Origin: Balneolaceae bacterium
Lineage (GTDB): Bacteria; Bacteroidota; Rhodothermia; Balneolales; Balneolaceae
Assembly (NCBI GenBank): GCA_017795005.1
Contig: CP051242.1
Location: forward strand, 1,364,001 to 1,428,000
DNA length: 64,000 nt
Direction: 5' to 3'
The notes under the pieces are model-generated. The model was not told the DNA's origin, ran no database searches, and saw only the letters and a program-made list of their open reading frames with translations. This document shows positions 18,230-27,057 of this stretch, piece by piece; position 1 is the stretch's first letter, and every line of letters starts with the position of its first letter. A program made the position numbers and the translations under genes.

Positions 18230-19369
18230 ATGAAAGAAAAAGCGCAAAAAACTTGTACCAATTGTGTTATGGATGTTTCCGATTCCAATATTCAATTTGA
18301 TGAATCGGGTGTATGTGACCATTGTAATACGTATTACCGAGAAATTGAACCTGTCTGGAATTATGGATTAGGTCGTGAAAAAGAGTTGCAACAACTCGTT
18401 GAATCTATAAAAAAAGAGGGTAAAGGAAAAGACTTTGATTGTCTTATGGGAATGAGTGGAGGAATTGATAGTTCCTATCTTTTATACAAGATGACTCACG
18501 ATTATGGCCTTCGACCATTAGTTTTTCATGTGGATGCCGGGTGGAACTCTCAGATTGCTGTAAATAATATAGAAAAGTTGATTGACGGTCTTGGACTTGA
18601 TCTTTACACTGAAGTGATTAATTGGGAAGAAATTCGAGATTTGCAGCTTGCATTCTTTAAATCGGGAGTTCCACATATTGATGTTCCTCAAGATCATGCT
18701 TTTTTTGCAACGATGTACAAGTTTGCATCCAAACATAAGATTAAATATATACTTACAGGTGGAAATTATTCAACTGAATGTGTACGAAATCCGCTTGAGT
18801 GGATGTACTATCAATCAGATTCAATTCAGTTAAAAGATATATATAAAAAACATGGTACGGGAAAGCTCGAAGATTATCCCGTGACAAACATTCTTTGGCA
18901 TAAGGTCTATTTACCCTACTTAAAGGGAATTAAGCTTTACAGACCGTTAGATTATTTGGCTTATAACAAAGAGGAAGCCATGAATTTACTGGTAGATAAA
19001 TATGGTTATCAAAAATACCCTCAAAAACATTTCGAATCCCGTTTTACCAGATTTTATGAAAGCTATTGGTTGGCAGAACGATTTGGCTATGATACAAGAA
19101 AAGTACAGTATTCCAGTTTGATTTTAACAAAACAGATGACACGCAAGTATGCATTAAGTGAATTAAAAAAACCAGCATATGACCCAGAGCAGGTCGAACA
19201 TGATAAAGAATATGTAGCGAACAAGTTAAGAATATCCGTTCGTGAACTTAATGAGTATTTTGAAATGCCAAAAAGAACTTATAAGGATTATAAATCTATG
19301 GAATCAATCTATAATATTGGTGCAAGCGTTATGCGATTTATGGGCCTGGAAAGAGGAGGAAAGCGTTGA
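18230..19369 (+). CDS. wbpG: N-acetyl sugar amidotransferase (WbpG/PseA family)
   Basis: ATP-dependent enzyme that turns an acetamido group of a nucleotide or lipid-linked sugar into an acetamidino group, using ammonia channelled from HisH2/HisF2 partners. The protein (379 residues) has a zinc-ribbon-like pair C9-x2-C12 and C29-x2-C32, then the PP-loop SGGIDS at 76-81 in a typical MGMSGGIDSSYL context, followed by FHVDAGWNSQIAV and TGGNYSTEC. The next two genes are hisH- and hisF-like and overlap it end to start, the same order as wbpG-hisH2-hisF2 in Pseudomonas aeruginosa O5. The histidine biosynthesis genes that normally surround hisH/hisF are absent, supporting the specialised role. Confidence 0.88.
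   Translation: MKEKAQKTCTNCVMDVSDSNIQFDESGVCDHCNTYYREIEPVWNYGLGREKELQQLVESIKKEGKGKDFDCLMGMSGGIDSSYLLYKMTHDYGLRPLVFHVDAGWNSQIAVNNIEKLIDGLGLDLYTEVINWEEIRDLQLAFFKSGVPHIDVPQDHAFFATMYKFASKHKIKYILTGGNYSTECVRNPLEWMYYQSDSIQLKDIYKKHGTGKLEDYPVTNILWHKVYLPYLKGIKLYRPLDYLAYNKEEAMNLLVDKYGYQKYPQKHFESRFTRFYESYWLAERFGYDTRKVQYSSLILTKQMTRKYALSELKKPAYDPEQVEHDKEYVANKLRISVRELNEYFEMPKRTYKDYKSMESIYNIGASVMRFMGLERGGKR
19354..19359 (+). promoter_or_regulatory. Strong Shine-Dalgarno fixing a TTG start for hisH2
   Basis: AGGAGG stands 6 bases before the TTG at 19366. The TTG overlaps the wbpG stop TGA (19367-19369), so the two genes are translationally coupled. Confidence 0.7.
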
Positions 19370-19983
19370 TAGGTATTATTAATTATGGCTCAGGTAATAT
19401 ACAGGCAATTTTAAATATTTATAAACGATTAAACAAAAAAGCATATATAGCTAATACTCCCGAGGATATTAGTAAATCTGATAAATTGATTCTTCCAGGA
19501 GTGGGGGCTTTTGACGAAACTATGGAAAAGCTTGTTTCATCAGGCTTAATTAATGTATTGAATGACCAGGTTCTCCAGAAGAATGTTCCGGTATTAGGAA
19601 TTTGTGTAGGTATGCAGGTGATGGCGAGGAAAAGTGAAGAGGGCAAACGCGAAGGTTTAGGGTGGTTTGATGCAGAAGTCAAAAAATTAGACCCAATTAA
19701 CAAAAAAGGTGAAATAGTATTATTACCACATATGGGATGGAACTCTATCCAGCCAGTTACAAATAGCCATCTTTTTAATGGAATTAACCCTGATCGCGGT
19801 TTTTATTTTTTACACTCATACCATTTTGTATGTAATTCTGAAGAAGATCTCTTAGCAAGAACTAACTATGGCAATGTTGTAACTTCAGCAGTTTCAAAAG
19901 GCAATATCTTTGGCACACAATTTCATCCAGAAAAAAGTCATATGAATGGTATTCAAATGTTTAAAAATTTTTCAGAATTATAA
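19366..19983 (+). CDS. hisH: Glutamine amidotransferase subunit, HisH paralogue for sugar amidination
   Basis: Class I glutaminase of 205 residues related to imidazole glycerol phosphate synthase subunit HisH. The triad is intact: Cys80 in LGICVGMQ, and His187 with Glu189 in GTQFHPEKS. The start is TTG supported by AGGAGG. Its stop shares a base with the ATG of the hisF-like gene. Because it lies between wbpG and hisF in a polysaccharide locus and no other his genes are here, it is best seen as HisH2, which supplies ammonia for WbpG rather than for histidine synthesis. Confidence 0.88.
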   Translation: MIGIINYGSGNIQAILNIYKRLNKKAYIANTPEDISKSDKLILPGVGAFDETMEKLVSSGLINVLNDQVLQKNVPVLGICVGMQVMARKSEEGKREGLGWFDAEVKKLDPINKKGEIVLLPHMGWNSIQPVTNSHLFNGINPDRGFYFLHSYHFVCNSEEDLLARTNYGNVVTSAVSKGNIFGTQFHPEKSHMNGIQMFKNFSEL

Positions 19984-20777
19984 TGCTTCGACCAAGAATT
20001 ATCCCATGTTTACTAATTCATAAAAAAGGATTAGTAAAGACTATAGGATTTAAGAATCCTAAATATGTTGGAGACCCATTAAATGCTGTCAAAATATTTA
20101 ATGAAAAAGAAGCTGATGAATTGATGGTTGTTGATATTGATGCTTCTGTTGAGGGCAATGAGCCTGACTTCCAGCTTATAAAAAACATAGCTTCAGAGTG
20201 TAGAATGCCTCTTTGTTATGGGGGAGGTGTTAAGACAGTTGAACAAGCTCAAAAAATCATTAATCTAGGTGTAGAAAAAGTAGCGCTTAGTTCCGCATTG
20301 GTTGAAAATATTGACCTTGTTACTAAAATAGGTAGCGTAATAGGAAATCAAAGTGTTGTTGCTGTAATTGATGTAAAAAAGAAGGGTCTTTTAAAAAAAC
20401 AGGAAGTCTACATTCATAATGCATTAAAATCGACTGGATTAAATCCAGTAGACTTTGCGATCAAACTTGCAAACAATGGGGTGGGAGAAATAGTAATAAA
20501 TTCTGTAGATCAAGATGGGGTGATGAATGGTTACGATTACAGCCTTATTGAAAAAATTAAGTCACAAGTAAATATTCCTGTTACAGCATTAGGAGGTGCT
20601 GGTTCACTAAGTGATATTGAAGAATTGATTCGAAAGTTTGGTGTAATAGGTGCTGCTGCGGGCAGTTTATTTGTTTTTAAAGGAGTATACAAAGCAGTAT
20701 TGATTAACTACCCAAATCCAAAGCAGAAGTTTGAACTGATAACTAATGCTTTTGGTACAATTGTGGATAATGAATAA
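19983..20777 (+). CDS. hisF: HisF paralogue (cyclase-like subunit) for sugar amidination
   Basis: A TIM-barrel protein of 264 residues of the HisF family: RIIPCLLIHKKGLVKTIGFKNPKYVGDP at the N-terminus, MVVDIDASVEGNEP, LCYGGGVKTVEQA, VAVIDVKKKG, INSVDQDGVMNGYDYSLI, and ALGGAGSLSDI. The position of the first catalytic aspartate of histidine-pathway HisF (KxxDVxxGRVVKG) is occupied by Leu-Ile-His-Lys, which argues against cyclase activity and for a role as ammonia conduit with HisH2. It overlaps hisH by one base. Together with wbpG it forms the acetamidino-forming set. Confidence 0.87.
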   Translation: MLRPRIIPCLLIHKKGLVKTIGFKNPKYVGDPLNAVKIFNEKEADELMVVDIDASVEGNEPDFQLIKNIASECRMPLCYGGGVKTVEQAQKIINLGVEKVALSSALVENIDLVTKIGSVIGNQSVVAVIDVKKKGLLKKQEVYIHNALKSTGLNPVDFAIKLANNGVGEIVINSVDQDGVMNGYDYSLIEKIKSQVNIPVTALGGAGSLSDIEELIRKFGVIGAAAGSLFVFKGVYKAVLINYPNPKQKFELITNAFGTIVDNE

Positions 20778-20790
20778 AGAAAGAATATAA

Positions 20791-22947
20791 ATGAAACAAA
20801 TTATTCAAGACCTAAAATCAGGTAAAACTATTCTTGAGGAAGTTCCTGTTCCCCGAGTAGGTTCAGGGAAAGTGCTTATTAAAACTCACAGAAGTTTAGT
20901 TTCTCTTGGCACTGAGAAAATGTTGGTTAGTTTTGGTCAGGCAAACTTACTGGATAAGGCAAGGCAACAGCCCGAAAAAGTAAAAGAAGTACTAAACAAA
21001 ATGAAAACAGATGGAATACAGCCAACTGTTGAAGCAGTGTTTAGAAAGTTGGGAACTCCACTTCCTTTAGGATACAGTCAGGCCGGAGAGGTAGTAGAAG
21101 TTGGGGCCGGAGTTACAGAATTCAAAAAAGGAGACCGTGTTATTTCAAATGGAAATCACGCAGAATATGTAGCTGTTCCAAAAAACTTGGTTGCGAGAAT
21201 ACCTGATGGTGTCTCATATGATGAAGCCGCATTTACTGTAGTGGGAGCAATAGGGCTTCAGGGAATCCGATTGGTAAAACCAACCATGGGTGAAACTGTA
21301 GCTGTGATCGGGCTTGGTTTGATTGGATTGATTACTGCTCAACTTCTGAAAGCTAATGGTTGTAAAGTTGTAGGCTATGACCTTGATGAAGATAAATTGA
21401 AAAGAGCTGAGGGCTTTGGCATTACTGCGGTTAATTCAGTGAAACAGGATCCGGTACGATTTATGGATTCTTTCACAGAACAAATTGGATGTGATGCTGT
21501 TATTATTACTGCAAGTACAAAATCCAACGCAGTAATTAAACAGGCTGCCAATATGAGTAGAAAAAGGGGGAGAATTATTCTGGTAGGAGTGATAGGCTTG
21601 GAATTAGACCGAGCGGATTTTTATGAGAAAGAAATTTCGTTTCAGGTTAGTTGCTCGTATGGTCCTGGACGATATGATTATGACTATGAACAACAAGGTA
21701 TTGATTACCCTCTACCTTATGTTAGATGGACTGAAAAACGGAATTTTGAGACTATACTTGAAAGTATTCGAAGTGGATTACTAGATGTTAGTTCTCTTAT
21801 TACAGAACATGTGATGTTGAAAGATTACCTGGACATTTACGGTGATATGAGTAATGGAAAGTCTATTGCCTCATTGATTGAATATCCTGAATCAGAAACT
21901 TACTCGGAAGATGAAAAGAAGGATTTTGATAATAAACGAACAATTACAATTGCTGATAGTGAATTAAAAGATTCTAGTCGAACAATAGCTGTAGTAGGGG
22001 CAGGTAACTTCACTCAAGCTATGATTCTTCCGGCTCTTAAAAAATCAAATGCACCCATTAAATATATTGTGAGTTCAGGTGGATTATCTTCTACAACACT
22101 GGCAAAAAAATATGGAATACCAAAAAGTACAACAGATCTAAAGACAGCAATTGGGGACCCTGAAGTCTATGGTGTTGTAATAACTACCCAACATAACTTA
22201 CATGCAGAAATGACCAGAATGGCTCTGGAAGCAGGTAAGCATGTATTTGTTGAAAAGCCATTGGCATTAAAATGTGAAGAGCTTGATGTTATTATCAAGG
22301 CAGTAGAAGAGACAGAAAAAACTGTGACAGTTGGATTTAACCGTCGCTTTTCTCCTCATTCAGAAAAAATGAAATCTTTATTAGGAGATCAGCCCGGTCC
22401 AATGAATATCATTGCAACTATGAATGCCGGTTATATCCCACCGGATGTTTGGGTTCATAATCTTGAGTCTGGCGGAGGTCGAATAATAGGTGAAGCTTGT
22501 CATTATGTCGATTTGATTACATTTCTGACTGGTTCAAAAGTAGTAGAAGTAAGTATGATGGGTATGGGAATCAATCCAGAAGAAAATACAGACAATGCTT
22601 CCATTCATCTGAAATATCAAAATGGATCTGTTGGAGTAATTAATTATTTCGCTAATGGTAATAAGTCTTATTCTAAAGAAAGATTGGAAGTATATTATCA
22701 GGAGAAAAACCTCATTTTAGATAACTTCCGCAGACTGGATGGATATGGATATAAATCTGGATTGAGTAGCAAAATCCTAAAGACAAAACAAGACAAAGGT
22801 CACATCAGACAATTTCAATTATTGACCGAAAGATGGAATTCAGGGGGAGAAGTTTTAATTCCATTTGATGAAATCGTTAATACCACTAAAGCTACATTTG
22901 CAGCTATTGAATCTTTGAAGATTAAAAAAACCGTTACAATTAGTTAG
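20791..22947 (+). CDS. Bi-domain oxidoreductase: zinc-type alcohol dehydrogenase fused to Gfo/Idh/MocA
   Basis: A 718-residue fusion. Residues 1 to about 365 form a medium-chain dehydrogenase (GYSQAGEVVEVGAGVTEFKKGDRVISNGNHAEYVAVP, Rossmann loop VIGLGLIGLITAQLL). From about residue 393 a Gfo/Idh/MocA oxidoreductase follows (IAVVGAGNFTQAMILPAL, HVFVEKPLALKCEEL with the EKP motif, GGGRIIGEACHYVDLI). Such fusions are repeatedly found beside wecB/wbpI-like epimerases, heparinase II/III-like proteins and WbuB-like glycosyltransferases in polysaccharide loci, exactly the order seen here. The reaction is not established; the order suggests a role on the growing or finished glycan. Confidence 0.85.
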   Translation: MKQIIQDLKSGKTILEEVPVPRVGSGKVLIKTHRSLVSLGTEKMLVSFGQANLLDKARQQPEKVKEVLNKMKTDGIQPTVEAVFRKLGTPLPLGYSQAGEVVEVGAGVTEFKKGDRVISNGNHAEYVAVPKNLVARIPDGVSYDEAAFTVVGAIGLQGIRLVKPTMGETVAVIGLGLIGLITAQLLKANGCKVVGYDLDEDKLKRAEGFGITAVNSVKQDPVRFMDSFTEQIGCDAVIITASTKSNAVIKQAANMSRKRGRIILVGVIGLELDRADFYEKEISFQVSCSYGPGRYDYDYEQQGIDYPLPYVRWTEKRNFETILESIRSGLLDVSSLITEHVMLKDYLDIYGDMSNGKSIASLIEYPESETYSEDEKKDFDNKRTITIADSELKDSSRTIAVVGAGNFTQAMILPALKKSNAPIKYIVSSGGLSSTTLAKKYGIPKSTTDLKTAIGDPEVYGVVITTQHNLHAEMTRMALEAGKHVFVEKPLALKCEELDVIIKAVEETEKTVTVGFNRRFSPHSEKMKSLLGDQPGPMNIIATMNAGYIPPDVWVHNLESGGGRIIGEACHYVDLITFLTGSKVVEVSMMGMGINPEENTDNASIHLKYQNGSVGVINYFANGNKSYSKERLEVYYQEKNLILDNFRRLDGYGYKSGLSSKILKTKQDKGHIRQFQLLTERWNSGGEVLIPFDEIVNTTKATFAAIESLKIKKTVTIS

Positions 22948-23024
22948 TTTTATGGGTTTTAAATCTCAATAATAATGTGAGACTTATTTTAAGGTGTACA
23001 TAATCGAACAAAAAAATTCAGTAT

Positions 23025-24113
23025 ATGCTTATTGATCTTATTGCAGGGGCAAGACCAAATTTTATGAAAATTGCTCCTATTATTGATGCTATAAAGAAAG
23101 AACATTCTAATAATAGGTTGATTAATTATCGCTTAATTCACACTGGGCAACACTATGATAAGAATATGAGTGGTTCATTTTTTGAACAACTTGGAATCCC
23201 TGAACCAGATGTAAATCTGGGTGCTGGTGGTGGTACACAGGCAGAACAGACCGCTTCTATTATGATAGGCTATGAAAAACTACTTATGGATAAGCCCTCT
23301 GATCTTTGCTTAGTTGTTGGTGATGTCACCTCAACCATGGCTTGTGCGATAACGGCTCAGAAAATGCATATCCCCGTAGCGCATGTTGAAGCTGGTATCC
23401 GTTCTGGTGACTGGAAAATGCCAGAAGAGATAAACCGATTAGCTACCGATGCAGTGACTAATTATTTTTTTACTACCTCTGAAATTGCTAACAAAAATCT
23501 TAGAGATTCTGGTGTGGGAGAAGATCGAATATTCTTTGTTGGAAATACAATGATTGATACCCTTCTGAAACATCGCCCCAGATTTAGAAGGCCAGAAGTT
23601 TGGGATGAGGTAGGTTTGGAAAAGCAGAGTTATATAGTTATGACTTTACATCGCCCATCTAATGTGGATGAAGAAGAAATCTTGAAATCATTGATGAGTG
23701 AAATCATTAATAATACGAGAGAATTGCCATTGATATTTCCGGTTCACCCAAGAACTGCAAAAATTCTAAAAAGCCTGGGAATTGAACATGATCGTCTGCA
23801 TATGATCGAACCTCTTGGCTATCTTGAGTTTAATTATCTTGTCGAACACTCAAAGGCTGTCATTACTGATTCAGGAGGAATCACAGAAGAAACCACTGTA
23901 ATGGGGGTTCCTTGCATGACGCTTAGAAATTCAACTGAGAGACCAGAAACAGTAGATATAGGTACTAATGAATTATTAGGGGTAAATCCAAAAGCAATAA
24001 AACCAGCACTTGATATTTTATTTAGTGGAAACTGGAAAAATGGAGAAATACCGGAACTCTGGGATGGAAAAACATCTAAACGGATTATTGATCATTTGAA
24101 AAAATTATTATAA
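23025..24113 (+). CDS. wbpI: UDP-GlcNAc(3NAc)A 2-epimerase, non-hydrolysing (WbpI/WecB family)
   Basis: A 362-residue GT-B-fold epimerase: GARPNFMKIAPIIDAI, HTGQHYDKNMSGSFFEQLGIPEPD, VVGDVTSTMACAITAQK, VAHVEAGIRSGDWKMPEEINR, VMTLHRPSNVDEEE, PVHPRTAK and SGGITEETTVMGVPCMTLRN.TERPET. This is the pattern of non-hydrolysing UDP-GlcNAc 2-epimerases. With wbpA, wbpB, wbpD and wbpE at 28298-33808 it can close the path UDP-GlcNAc to UDP-ManNAc(3NAc)A, in which WbpI acts last. WecB activity on plain UDP-GlcNAc cannot be excluded. Confidence 0.9.
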   Translation: MLIDLIAGARPNFMKIAPIIDAIKKEHSNNRLINYRLIHTGQHYDKNMSGSFFEQLGIPEPDVNLGAGGGTQAEQTASIMIGYEKLLMDKPSDLCLVVGDVTSTMACAITAQKMHIPVAHVEAGIRSGDWKMPEEINRLATDAVTNYFFTTSEIANKNLRDSGVGEDRIFFVGNTMIDTLLKHRPRFRRPEVWDEVGLEKQSYIVMTLHRPSNVDEEEILKSLMSEIINNTRELPLIFPVHPRTAKILKSLGIEHDRLHMIEPLGYLEFNYLVEHSKAVITDSGGITEETTVMGVPCMTLRNSTERPETVDIGTNELLGVNPKAIKPALDILFSGNWKNGEIPELWDGKTSKRIIDHLKKLL

Positions 24114-24144
24114 AAGAGTCGTTTGGGTCAACTGATAAATCAAT

Positions 24145-25722
24145 ATGCTGAATAAAGTTTACAGATATTATCATACGATCAGGCATCTTAAATTTATTCA
24201 AGTCAGGTATCAATTGTGGTACAGGCTTCGAAAAAAAATATTTCCTTTAAATTACAAGAGACCAGATAGTGTACCAGAATTTCAAAAGATTACCCTTGAA
24301 CCTTTTCCAAATCAACATACCCATTATTCAAGAAGTAATACCTTTCGGTTTTTAAATATTGAGCATTCTTTTCAAAAAGTTATTGATTGGAATATTATGG
24401 AGTATGGTAAACTTTGGTGTTATCATCTCAATTACTTTGACTATCTACATCAGAAAAATCTTGAAGAGAGAATCGGGTTTCACCTTATTGATTCATTTCT
24501 GCAAATACCAGAACAACGTAAAGAAGGTTTAGAGCCGTATCCAATTTCTCTACGGACTATTAACTGGATAAAATTTTTATCTAAAACTGATACATATCCG
24601 GATAACATTGTTTCTCATTTATATGAACAATATAAAATACTGATTCATAATATTGAATATCACTTATTGGCTAATCATTTACTTGAAAATGGATTTTCTA
24701 TTCTTTTCGGAGCAGTTTTTTTTCAGGACAAAAAGCTTAATAGTCTGGCAAAAGAAATCATGATTGAACAATTGGAAGAACAAATTCTAAAGGATGGAGC
24801 TCATTATGAGCTTTCTCCAATGTATCATCTCATAATTCTCCAAAGATCGTTGGATGCATATAATTTACTTTCCAATAACATTCATTCTCTATATGAGGTC
24901 AAGGATAAGTTAGAAACTGTGATCCCAAAGATGTTGGGCTGGTTAAAATCAATGCAATTTTCAAATGGAGAGCTTCCTAATGTTAATGATAGTGTAGAGG
25001 GGCAATCACTTTCTTCTTCAGAGATAATAGATTATGCTAAAACTTTAGGTTTTAAAATAAACAAAAGCATCCTTTCAGAATCAGGTTATCGAAAATTAAG
25101 TAATAATAATATCGAGTTAATTTGTGATGTTGGACATATTGGACCAAATTATCAACCTGGTCATGCACATTCTGATACTTTATCTTTTATATTGTATTAT
25201 AATGGGAAGCCTTATATAGTTGATCGGGGAATTTCTACTTATGAAAAGAATAAAATCAGAGCTGAACAAAGGAAAACAGCTTCTCATAATACAGTTGTCG
25301 TAATGAATGAAGAGCAATCTGATGTATGGGGAGGATTTAGAGTAGGAAAAAGGGCTAGTTGTTTTATTGAAGTTGATAAACCTCTTAAACTGAAAGCAAA
25401 TCATGACGGCTTCAAAAATATTGGGGTAAGTCATTCTAGAGACTGGAGTTTAAAGAATAATTCTATAGTAATAACAGATGAATTGATAGGAAGCCAAAAT
25501 GAAGCAAAGGCTTATTTACATTTTCATCCAGATATTGTCTTAACACTTATGGACTCAAATAAGCTTCAGGCTAATGATCTCATTATAGAATTTGAATCAG
25601 TTCAATTACTTAAATTAAAAACCTCTGAATATGATTATTGTCTAGGATTTAATAAAGTGATAAAGGCATCTTTACTGGTAATTATTTTTAAGAAAGAACT
25701 AAAAACAGTGATTTATCAATGA
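24145..25722 (+). CDS. Heparinase II/III-like protein (putative polysaccharide lyase)
   Basis: A 525-residue protein with an N-terminal alpha/alpha-toroid region (W-rich helices, EGLEPYPISLRTINWIKFL, HLLANHLLENGFSILFGAVFF, HYELSPMYHLIILQRSLDAY) and a C-terminal beta-sandwich of the heparinase II/III type (DVGHIGPNYQPGHAHSDTLS, VDRGISTYE, RKTASHNTVVVMNEEQSDVWGGFRVGKRA). The conserved tyrosine/histidine set for beta-elimination (NH.LENG, HYELS.MYH, GHAHSD) is visible. There is no signal peptide, which is common for copies inside polysaccharide loci. It overlaps the next glycosyltransferase by 4 bases. It could trim or edit the uronic-acid-bearing polymer, or act in synthesis. Confidence 0.82.
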   Translation: MLNKVYRYYHTIRHLKFIQVRYQLWYRLRKKIFPLNYKRPDSVPEFQKITLEPFPNQHTHYSRSNTFRFLNIEHSFQKVIDWNIMEYGKLWCYHLNYFDYLHQKNLEERIGFHLIDSFLQIPEQRKEGLEPYPISLRTINWIKFLSKTDTYPDNIVSHLYEQYKILIHNIEYHLLANHLLENGFSILFGAVFFQDKKLNSLAKEIMIEQLEEQILKDGAHYELSPMYHLIILQRSLDAYNLLSNNIHSLYEVKDKLETVIPKMLGWLKSMQFSNGELPNVNDSVEGQSLSSSEIIDYAKTLGFKINKSILSESGYRKLSNNNIELICDVGHIGPNYQPGHAHSDTLSFILYYNGKPYIVDRGISTYEKNKIRAEQRKTASHNTVVVMNEEQSDVWGGFRVGKRASCFIEVDKPLKLKANHDGFKNIGVSHSRDWSLKNNSIVITDELIGSQNEAKAYLHFHPDIVLTLMDSNKLQANDLIIEFESVQLLKLKTSEYDYCLGFNKVIKASLLVIIFKKELKTVIYQ

Positions 25723-26930
25723 GGATACTCTTTATAACGGATAATTTCCCTCCGGAAGTAAATGCTCCTGCTACTCGCACATTTGAACATGCCAAAGAAT
25801 GGGTAAAAAAAGGCGTTGAGGTCACTATTCTTACATGTCATCCTAATTTTCCTCAGGGAAAGGTGTATGATGGCTATAAAAATCAATTTAGGAAAGTCGA
25901 AGAAATTGACGGGATTAGAGTTGTTCGATTATGGTCTTATATGTCGCGAAATGAGGGTTTTATTAAAAGAACCTTTGATTATATGAGTTTTGCTTTTATG
26001 TCTGCTATTGTTGGTTTATTTGAAAAAACAGATGTCATCATTGCAACTTCTCCTCAGTTTTTTACAACTTGGGCAGCTTGGTTTCTTTCAAAAATTAAAA
26101 GTAAACCTTGGGTATTCGAATTAAGAGATTTATGGCCTGAATCTATTGCTACTGTAGGGGCATTAAGTCAAGATAGTAAGTTATACAAGTTCCTCGAAAA
26201 AATAGAAATAAGTTTATATAAATCAGCTGAACTGGTAATTCCAAATACACCGGCTTTTAAAAAAAATCTGATAGAAAGGGGGATTTCTGAAGAAAAAATT
26301 AAAGTAGTACTCAATGGAGCTAATTTAGAGTTATTTCATCATGAGGAAGTAAATATTACTCTAAAAAAACAATTAGGTATATCAAGTGAGTTTATTGTTG
26401 GCTATATAGGTACACACGGCCTGGCACATTCATTAGACTTTATAATAGAATCTATTTCTAAAGTGAATCTTTCAAAAATTCATTTTCTTTTTATTGGTGA
26501 TGGTGCTGAAAAGCAAAAAATAATGAGAATGGCTCATTCTAAGGATTTAAAAAATGTGACCTTTTTAAATCCTATTCCAAAAGAACAGATTCCTTCTTAT
26601 TTATCTATAATTGATGCAGCACTTGTTCCTTTAAAAAAATCAGACACTTTTAAAACGGTAATTCCATCAAAAATTTTTGAAGCTTGTGCCATGGGAAAGC
26701 CTATTATTCTTGGAGTAGAAGGGCAGGCTCAGGAAATTACTAATAGGTTTGGAGCATCAATTAATTTTAAACCAGAGAACGAAAAAGAATTTATTGAAGC
26801 TATAATATCTATTTCAAACAATAAAAAAATATACAACAAGCTTTCTAAAGGGGCGATTGAACTTGCCAAAAATTTTGATCGGAAAATGTTAGCACTTGAA
26901 ATGCTTAATCATATCAAACGACTAATGTGA
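25719..26930 (+). CDS. Glycosyltransferase family 4, WbuB-like
   Basis: A 403-residue GT-B glycosyltransferase with the WbuB-type N-terminus (ILFITDNFPPEVNAPATRTFEHAKEWVKKG, TCHPNFPQGKVYDGYKN), WVFELRDLWPESIATVGAL in the middle and the GT4 lobe GYIGTHGLAHSLDFIIESI, FLFIGDGAEKQKI, VIPSKIFEACAMGKPIILGVEGQA. WbuB of Escherichia coli O26 transfers an aminodeoxy sugar to the lipid-linked first residue. Its start overlaps the heparinase-like stop (ATGA). The following gene encodes the initiating phosphosugar transferase, so it probably adds the second sugar. Confidence 0.88.
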   Translation: MRILFITDNFPPEVNAPATRTFEHAKEWVKKGVEVTILTCHPNFPQGKVYDGYKNQFRKVEEIDGIRVVRLWSYMSRNEGFIKRTFDYMSFAFMSAIVGLFEKTDVIIATSPQFFTTWAAWFLSKIKSKPWVFELRDLWPESIATVGALSQDSKLYKFLEKIEISLYKSAELVIPNTPAFKKNLIERGISEEKIKVVLNGANLELFHHEEVNITLKKQLGISSEFIVGYIGTHGLAHSLDFIIESISKVNLSKIHFLFIGDGAEKQKIMRMAHSKDLKNVTFLNPIPKEQIPSYLSIIDAALVPLKKSDTFKTVIPSKIFEACAMGKPIILGVEGQAQEITNRFGASINFKPENEKEFIEAIISISNNKKIYNKLSKGAIELAKNFDRKMLALEMLNHIKRLM

Positions 26931-27057
26931 TTACTATTAACTAGATTCTTCAAATACTATCCGCAAAATTAATAGTATGTTAATTATAGTTAATGTTAGT
27001 TGTGCTAATTATTTGTATATTTTTCTTTTGTAAAATCAGGTTTCTCCATATTTAATT

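Noticed and set aside
19366-20777. hisH-hisF as part of a histidine operon
   Set aside because: No other his gene is near, wbpG directly precedes them, and the HisF catalytic block is altered; sugar amidination is the better role.
27003-27040. Promoter before the WecA-like gene
   Set aside because: TATATTTT at 27016-27023 lacks the final G and no TTG lies at a suitable distance.
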